In this document: piece by piece, positions 58,540-64,000 of the stretch | How positions within the stretch are numbered: position 1 is the first letter of the stretch | Layout: the number at the start of each line of letters is the position of its first letter | From: Opeltia flavorubescens | Taxonomy: Eukaryota > Ascomycota > Lecanoromycetes > Teloschistales > Teloschistaceae | Reading direction: 5' to 3' | Length of the DNA: 64,000 bases | Assembly: GCA_000442125.1 (NCBI GenBank) | Contig: KE546968.1 | Location: forward strand, 1,143,932-1,207,931 | Made by a program: the position numbers and the translations under genes | Notes under the pieces: model-generated | The model's database searches: none | Told to the model about the DNA's origin: nothing | The model's input: only the letters and a program-made list of their open reading frames with translations

Positions 58540-59339
58540 ATGGCTAACACCGGCTTCTCCCGACCGCGTAAATACCTCCTCGCTCTCTTCTCGACGATCT
58601 TGCTCTACTACGTCTATACCTCACTGTCTTCTATTGCTCAATCGGGGGCGTCCCCGGCTGGCACTCAACTTTCACCTTCGTCATCGACGCTGGAATCCAA
58701 TCATACTCTTGTCCTCCTTGAGGCCCACATAATGTCGAAGTGTCCCGATGCAAAAGACTGCCTGGAAGACTTGGTGGTTCCAGCAATGGAACAAGTTGTC
58801 GACAAGGTCAACTTCACATTGTCTTTCATTGGAACGTATGTTATGTTATCCTTTCATTGTTTGTCGATTGAAAACTTCTTTTCCCAAAAATATATTGCTG
58901 AATTGCTGACGTGCTAAGGGTGGACACGGACGACTCGATACACTGTAAACATGGTCCTTCCGAGTGCTTGGGGAACATGGTAGAGTTGTGTGCTGGTGAT
59001 CTGTACCCTAACGATCCCATTATCTCTCTTGGTTTCAGCAATTGCTTGACCTCGTCCTACTCCAAAATTCCATCTCGAGAGCTCGTCGAGTCCTGCTCTC
59101 TTGAACATGGTGTGTCTTTCGACAATCTGAACGATTGTATTAGCGAGGAGGGTAAGGGTTTAGATCTGCTGATGCAAAGCGTCGAGCGAAGCAAGGCCGC
59201 TGGAGTCACGAAGAGCTGTACTGTGAGGGTTAACAACAAGACATGGTGTATCAGAGACGGCGGACAATGGAAGAACTGCCAAAATGGCAATGATGTTCAG
59301 AGTCTGGTGAAAGAGGTAGAAAGACTCTATGAAGGATAA
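58540..59339 (+). CDS. GILT-family (lysosomal thiol reductase-like) protein
   Basis: Exons 58540-58835 and 58919-59339 give 238 residues. An N-terminal signal anchor (RKYLLALFSTILLYYVYTS) suggests a secretory or vacuolar location; an in-frame ATG at 58471 would add 23 residues. Family marks are HIMSKCPDAKDCLEDLVVPA and the GILT signature CKHGPSECLGNMVELCAGDL, the first part of which follows directly on the splice join. Further cysteines (LVESCSLEHG, LNDCISEEGKG, WKNCQNG) fit the fold. Animal GILT reduces disulfides in lysosomes through a Cys-x-x-Cys site. Here the site reads C-P-D-A, with the second Cys lost, so classic reductase chemistry is doubtful. Confidence 0.87.
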
Positions 59340-60514
59340 GCCCCAGAAGGTCCCTTGTCACACTTGCATGGGTCGGAGTTGGTAGGTTCGGTATAAGATA
59401 ATACCCAATACGCATGAGAGTCAATTCCCAGACTTTGAGCGCATCTAATTTTCAAGGCGATTATTTTTCATGGTATCCCTTGCGTTCTTATAGGCCAAAT
59501 TTTCATTTCACTTCAGAATCAAATAAAGGCTTGCTTTATTTGTGCGGTCCTATGGACATTATCTCAACCTCATTCAGGAGAGCAGGACGTGTTTTCTAGT
59601 GCAGGGTGTACAGACGAGTAAGGAATTCCTTTCGTGACCGCACTTAGGGACGGTGGCGGTGGCGGACGGTCTGGCTCCGGCAGGTATAAACCCCTTCTCC
59701 TTGATTCTTATAAATTGCGCAGCGTTACATTGCCTGTTCTGGATACATCATACGCTTCCTGCAGTATAGTACCTGTTCTTGGCCCTATTTACCATGTTCA
59801 CACTGGTCTGTACACCCAAGCGACCTTGCGGATACACGATTTCAGGGCGTTCTATGCTCTCACGCCAACTTGAGGCATTTCTGATTGCCAAGAAGCAGGG
59901 CAAAGCATTCAATTTGACAGTAACCAAAGCTGTACTCCGCACTCGGCGAGTCGTTGGCAACGGCTCCTGGGGACTATTGCTAGGTAATCTTTGTTGTAAC
60001 TTCTTCTGAGCGATCAAGACGAACTCATTCCTTTTGCTGGCGGTTACACATAAATACTTTTGCATTTTTTTCGTCAGGTATAGTGCAGAATAATGGCTCT
60101 CACTCCTGACCTGTTTTTGCTGCTTCATACTTTTCTTCGTCCTAGGGAATCTGCTATTATCTTCTTCACACCATGCATTTATAAATAGCATTTCCGAGGT
60201 CGCAGATTGTTTTGTGGAACAGAACGAAATCTTCTCAACGGTTGACATAAGGGGCTTGGCTGTTGAACGGTAAGTGCGCAAATTTGAGACGAGTGCTGTG
60301 GCAGTCCCATACTTTTGAACACGCGTAGAGCCTCCGAGAACCCAAGTAGGATCAGTGTCCATAGGTACGTGTTCCCGTGATCAGTCATTCAAACTCAGTA
60401 TGTTATAAGCCTTTCTATCTCCAGCCCGTCGGAGTCCCCTTCGTCCACTCGTTTTTCATTCATTACGTTCGTTAGTCAGTTAGTCACTCGTTTGAAGTAT
60501 ATACTTCCCCCATC
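59340..60514. other. Long upstream region of the large PIR gene
   Basis: About 1.2 kb without a supportable gene. A 204-residue ORF on the minus strand (59748-60362) shows no domain, splice logic or composition of a real protein. A TATA-like element (ATTTATAAATAG, near 60178) lies far from the ATG. The palindrome GTATATAC sits a few bases before the start region (about 60497). Confidence 0.5.
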
Positions 60515-63500
60515 ATGAAGCAGACCGTTCTGCTCGATCTTGCTATCTTGTTCCTTCTTACCCTTAATCCGGCCTTGGGCCACGTCGTCAACTATACAGC
60601 ACCATACAAATCCGTCAGCCCAGTCCCAACCGGTACTAACAATCAAATACAAGCAAGGCACAAGACTTTGCACCCTTTCAATAATGTGACAGAGCCACCG
60701 AGCCCTACAGGTAGCCGGATACAAGCACGACACGAGGCACTGTACCCCTTCAGCAACTCGACGGAGCTACCGAGCCCTACAGGTACTGCGGGACCGTTGC
60801 GATGGTTGAGACGCCAACAGTCCGTTAGCACCGGTGTCCCTGAACACGGCCGTTATCGAAATTCAACGGCTCCCCCAGCTCTCAATGAGACTAGGGTTCC
60901 CGAAAAAGCCGTTCAGTTTATCACCTCGCTCAAGAAACTTTTCTTCAATGAGCCACGAAATCAACCATACTTTCCCGCCGGCAATACGTCTGTACCCCCC
61001 TCGACTGGCACATTGGGACCTGCAGTGACTCCAAGGTTTCTTGCTCGGCGAAACGATAGCCCTGCGTATCCAGTTCAGAATTCAACAGCGCCAGTAGGTC
61101 CGACTGGTACTGGTACTGGCAGGCCTGCCCTCCTGCGAAGAACCCATGTTCCTTACCCAATCAAAAATTCCACAGGGTCTGCTGGTCCCACGGGATCTGG
61201 ATGTAGCACAATGCAAACATCAACTTCGTCAAGCTGGATCGAGACAGCAACTCATATCCCTCAAGCGCCGATAACCTCAGCCCATTATAGCAGCTTTGCT
61301 CCATATCCCATCAAAAATTCGACAACGTTGATTGTACCTACAAGCAGCTTTACTACCAGTAAATTTAGTAGCCTGCTTGGAACTGGGAATTCTCCTCTCA
61401 CGCACAGATCGCATCCTACATCTCCTCCCTACTCTATCACGGATTCGACGCACGCAGAAATACCCTCAGTCTCGAAGCCGATGATCCACTCAACCAAGAC
61501 CATAGGGACATCAGCGACATACTCTAACAGCTCCCAGCCAATGACTTCGACAGATCATTCATCAACCAGCTCACACGCTTTCATTACAAGCATTAGCCAC
61601 TCTACTATTCCTTCCACCGGAAGCACAGCTACCTACCAAACCAAGGGTCCTACCACACTCACCCTGTCCCATAGCGTAGATATAACGACCATCATCTGCC
61701 CTCCTTCCGCAGCTGCTTCAATTTCGTCTATCGCTAGCGTCAGTGGTTTCAGCATCGCACAATCTGTCGCCTCCGTGGCAATGTCTACCATGAAGGCCAG
61801 TGCGTCCATGGTCAGCCAGATCGGTGACGGTCAAATTCAAGCCCCAGCAACCAAAGGTAGCCCTGTGAGCCAGATTACCGATGGTCAGATCCAGGTACCA
61901 GGCACGACTCATGTCTCAATTCATTCATTTGCTCCGAGCATGCCAGTGGTTCATGGTGGCTCCGTTGTCACTCAGGTCAGCGACGGTCAAGTTCAAGCCT
62001 CGAAGACTACGGGTAGCGTGATCAGTCAGATTAGCGATGGTCAAGTCCAAGTTCCCAAGAGCACAAGCAGCGCTGTCAGTCAGATCAGCGACGGTCAAAT
62101 TCAAGCACCGGCATCGTCCCACTCAGTCACCAAGAGTGCAATCACGAAAGGTATCCCGCTCTCGACTTCCACTGCGAGCCATGCCGTGATTCAGATCACC
62201 GATGGTCAGGTGCAGGCCCCCGCATCCAAATCATCTACTATCCCCATCAGCCAGATCACCGACGGTCAGATACAGGCGCCTGTCTCTGCGCCGACGGCTG
62301 CTCCTATCAGTCAAATCACTGATAGCCAAGTTCAAGCTCCAGTATCGAAACCTCCCGTCGCTCATATCAGCCAGGTCAGCGATAGCCAGATCCATGGTCC
62401 AGCATCCAAGTCTACCATGATTCCAGTCTCTCAAACCACTGATGGTCAAGTTCAGGCTCCAGTAGCAAAGCCCACTATCATGCCCATTAGCCAGGTCACC
62501 GCCAGCCAGATCCAAGCATCAGTGTCGAAATCCATCGTTACCCCTATCCGCCAAATTACTGACGGTCAGATTCAAGCTCCGGCATCTAAATCTACCCTGA
62601 CCCCAATCTCCCAAATCACTGATGGTCAAGTTCAAGCTGCGGTATCAATATCTACCGTCGCTCCTATTAGCCAAGTCACCGACGGCCAGGTCAAAGCTCC
62701 CGTTCCTACACCTAGTATTTCCCCCATTAGTCAAATCAGCGACGGCCAGGTTCAAGCGCCAGGCTCTACCGTAACTCCAATCTCCCAAATAACAGATGGC
62801 CAGGTTCAAACTCCGGTTTCCACACCTACTGTGAAGCCGGTCAGTCAAATCACAGATGGCCAAATCCAGGCCCCGATCTCCTCAAGTCCTACCTCATTGG
62901 CCCCTTCCACCATGACTCCAGTCAGTCAAATCAGTGACGGCCAAGTGCAAGCGCCAAGTTCCATGGCGACTATGATCTCTCCTATCACTAATGCTCCAGT
63001 TCAAACTCTTGGATCCACGCCTGCTGCAACCCCAGTCAGCCAAATCACAGACGGCCAAATCCAGGCCCCAGTCTCCTCAAGTCCCACCTCATTCGTCCAT
63101 TCCACCGTGACTCCAGTCAGTCAAATCACGGATGGCCAAATCCAAGCGCCGGGCTCTACCGTCAATCCAGTTTCCCAAATTACAGATGGCCAGATCCAGG
63201 GCCCAGTCTCCTCAGCCGCCACCTCAGTCCTTCCTTCCACTGCAACCCCGGTCAGTCAAATTACAGATGGCCAGGTTCAAGCACCTGGGGCTACGACAAC
63301 TCCGGTCTCTCAAATCACAGACGGCCAAGTCCAAGTTGCCCCCACACCTTCGCCCGAGACGCCTGCGCCAGCACCCCCAGCCCCAGTGACAGTCACCCAA
63401 GCCGCACCTCCACCACCTCCTCCTGCTCCTCCTGCTCCTCCCGCTCCTCCAGCCTACACCGAGACACAGACCTCGTACGTTGCTCCAAGCCCTAGCCCAA

Positions 63501-63673
63501 GCCCAAGCTACAGCTCCTCCGCCTCGAGCACGATGACCGATACCACTGCGCCAACCGTCCCACCAGGAACGCAAGTGGAGTCAATGAAGAGTGCAGCGAA
63601 GAGCGAGAAGAGGAGCTCGAAAGGTGAGAGGAGTCTGTTCGCTATACTGGCAGCGATTGCATTCCTCCTTTGA
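60515..63673 (+). CDS. Large PIR-repeat cell wall protein with Kex2-like N-terminal repeats and GPI-like tail
   Basis: Single exon, 1052 residues. A signal peptide (MKQTVLLDLAILFLLTLNPA) leads into about seven imperfect repeats of type (Y/H)P-x2-NST-x4-PTG, several separated by basic sites (WLRRQQ, LARRND, LLRRTH). A Ser/Thr-rich region, likely O-mannosylated, follows. Then come about 24 PIR repeats (SQITDGQ[IV]QAP) at about residues 433-942, one of them degenerate. A Pro-rich segment (PPPPPPAPPAPPAPPA) and a Ser/Thr stretch precede a short hydrophobic end (LFAILAAIAFLL), suggesting a GPI signal. The four-Cys PIR domain is absent. It could be held to glucan both by PIR ester bonds and by a GPI remnant. 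Confidence 0.9.
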   Translation: MKQTVLLDLAILFLLTLNPALGHVVNYTAPYKSVSPVPTGTNNQIQARHKTLHPFNNVTEPPSPTGSRIQARHEALYPFSNSTELPSPTGTAGPLRWLRRQQSVSTGVPEHGRYRNSTAPPALNETRVPEKAVQFITSLKKLFFNEPRNQPYFPAGNTSVPPSTGTLGPAVTPRFLARRNDSPAYPVQNSTAPVGPTGTGTGRPALLRRTHVPYPIKNSTGSAGPTGSGCSTMQTSTSSSWIETATHIPQAPITSAHYSSFAPYPIKNSTTLIVPTSSFTTSKFSSLLGTGNSPLTHRSHPTSPPYSITDSTHAEIPSVSKPMIHSTKTIGTSATYSNSSQPMTSTDHSSTSSHAFITSISHSTIPSTGSTATYQTKGPTTLTLSHSVDITTIICPPSAAASISSIASVSGFSIAQSVASVAMSTMKASASMVSQIGDGQIQAPATKGSPVSQITDGQIQVPGTTHVSIHSFAPSMPVVHGGSVVTQVSDGQVQASKTTGSVISQISDGQVQVPKSTSSAVSQISDGQIQAPASSHSVTKSAITKGIPLSTSTASHAVIQITDGQVQAPASKSSTIPISQITDGQIQAPVSAPTAAPISQITDSQVQAPVSKPPVAHISQVSDSQIHGPASKSTMIPVSQTTDGQVQAPVAKPTIMPISQVTASQIQASVSKSIVTPIRQITDGQIQAPASKSTLTPISQITDGQVQAAVSISTVAPISQVTDGQVKAPVPTPSISPISQISDGQVQAPGSTVTPISQITDGQVQTPVSTPTVKPVSQITDGQIQAPISSSPTSLAPSTMTPVSQISDGQVQAPSSMATMISPITNAPVQTLGSTPAATPVSQITDGQIQAPVSSSPTSFVHSTVTPVSQITDGQIQAPGSTVNPVSQITDGQIQGPVSSAATSVLPSTATPVSQITDGQVQAPGATTTPVSQITDGQVQVAPTPSPETPAPAPPAPVTVTQAAPPPPPPAPPAPPAPPAYTETQTSYVAPSPSPSPSYSSSASSTMTDTTAPTVPPGTQVESMKSAAKSEKRSSKGERSLFAILAAIAFLL
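60590..61347 (+). repeat. N-terminal protein repeats (YP..NST..PTG), about seven copies
   Basis: The units read LHPFNNVTEPPSPTG, LYPFSNSTELPSPTG, YFPAGNTSVPPSTG, AYPVQNSTAPVGPTG, PYPIKNSTGSAGPTG and PYPIKNSTTLIVPTSS, plus a looser first copy APYKSVSPVPTG. Each carries an N-glycosylation sequon, and dibasic or Arg-His sites lie between several of them. Confidence 0.8.
61811..63340 (+). repeat. PIR repeat array, about 24 units
   Basis: Units of 18-20 codons with core Q-[IV]-[TSG]-D-G-Q-[IV]-Q. Several are longer (up to about 37 residues), one is degenerate (SPITNAPVQTLG), and a few lose the core Gly (ITDSQVQ, VSDSQIH, VTASQIQ). The DNA copies are diverged in the middle and more alike at the 3' end, where some appear to have been duplicated as blocks. 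Confidence 0.9.
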
Positions 63674-64000
63674 AGTTGGTAAGTCATGGGTGAGAAATGA
63701 GGTAAGAGAAGAACAAGAGCGTGGAGAAATTGATCGCCACGAGAAAAACAAGAATCATTTAGGGAGGGTGGACGGGACAATTATAATACTAATTCTTGGA
63801 TTTTATTTGTGCGTTTTGGTTCTGCTATCTCTGCTCTCGTGAAGAGGGAAGCAGGGGAGCAATGCGAGTTTGCAAGCTTTTGTATATCTATTTGATTTGG
63901 TATCTTTTGGTTAAGAAGGCTTTTGCTCTATCACTCTTTATTATGTTGACTCGACCTGACCTTTAGATGCATCTCCAAAAGCGCTCGCGCCTTGATCTTC
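63674..64000. other. 3' flank of the large PIR gene to window end
   Basis: No gene, repeat or hairpin of note; probably the PIR 3' UTR and intergenic DNA. Confidence 0.5.

Noticed and set aside
59748-60362. 204-residue ORF on the minus strand upstream of the large PIR gene
   Set aside because: No domain, no signal or membrane segment, odd composition, and it overlaps a promoter region; likely a chance open frame.

Overview
This window is nuclear DNA of a filamentous ascomycete (Pezizomycotina). The signs are short introns (about 50-80 nt) with GTAAGT/GTATGT-type donors, CTAAC/CTGAC-like branch sites and YAG acceptors, dense genes, and fungus-specific proteins (fused EGT1, ATP25, PIR cell-wall proteins, long flavodoxin-fused MET5, PEX12). 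A leotiomycete is my guess from protein flavour only. Four single ambiguous bases (17204, 36250, 43112, 51263) point to a draft assembly.

Layout. 1-8.2 kb: 3' end of a UDP-glucose 4-epimerase, a PMP3 proteolipid, a SUN-domain nuclear-envelope protein, a small predicted mitochondrial protein and the spliceosome factor CEF1/CDC5. 9-18.6 kb: a DUF92/TMEM19 membrane protein, a beta-lactamase-fold serine hydrolase, a UCH-type deubiquitinase, PEX12, a LEU5-type mitochondrial carrier and a METTL4-like MT-A70 methyltransferase. 18.8-24.3 kb: a short ATP25 (RsfS domain only), NMD3, a small unknown protein and ESF2. 24.5-31.5 kb: a predicted secreted protein, a small PIR cell-wall protein and ergothioneine synthase EGT1. 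32.5-42.4 kb: a Cys-pair unknown protein, a fungal unknown, the scavenger decapping enzyme DcpS/DCS1 and two helical-repeat-like unknown proteins. 43-53 kb: mitochondrial RNA polymerase RPO41, a medium-chain dehydrogenase, a tiny CRIB-like protein and an aldehyde dehydrogenase. 53-64 kb: sulfite reductase beta subunit MET5, a GILT-like protein and a large PIR-repeat protein.

Most genes are informational or metabolic housekeeping. Divergent and convergent pairs alternate: UCH/PEX12, ATP25/NMD3, the 35.3 kb unknown/DCS1, MET5/GILT and small-mito/CEF1 share short divergent promoters. Nuclear control of mitochondria recurs (RPO41, ATP25, LEU5). MET5 (sulfide for cysteine) and EGT1 (sulfur transfer from cysteine) are linked metabolically but not adjacent.

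Most unusual signal: non-coding hairpin trains in convergent 3'-3' gaps. The best (37.87-38.19 kb, beyond DCS1) holds about 14 short perfect or near-perfect inverted repeats, eight of which lie almost end to end over about 170 bp. Weaker trains sit at 12.46-12.65 kb and 47.56-48.00 kb, also in convergent gaps. Other points are two GC-AG introns, 10-, 19- and 22-nt exons, an intron with a duplicated TACTAAC branch site, a truncated-looking ATP25, and a PIR protein combining Kex2-like repeats, about 24 PIR repeats and a GPI-like tail. Exon joins were derived by hand from frame and splice signals.
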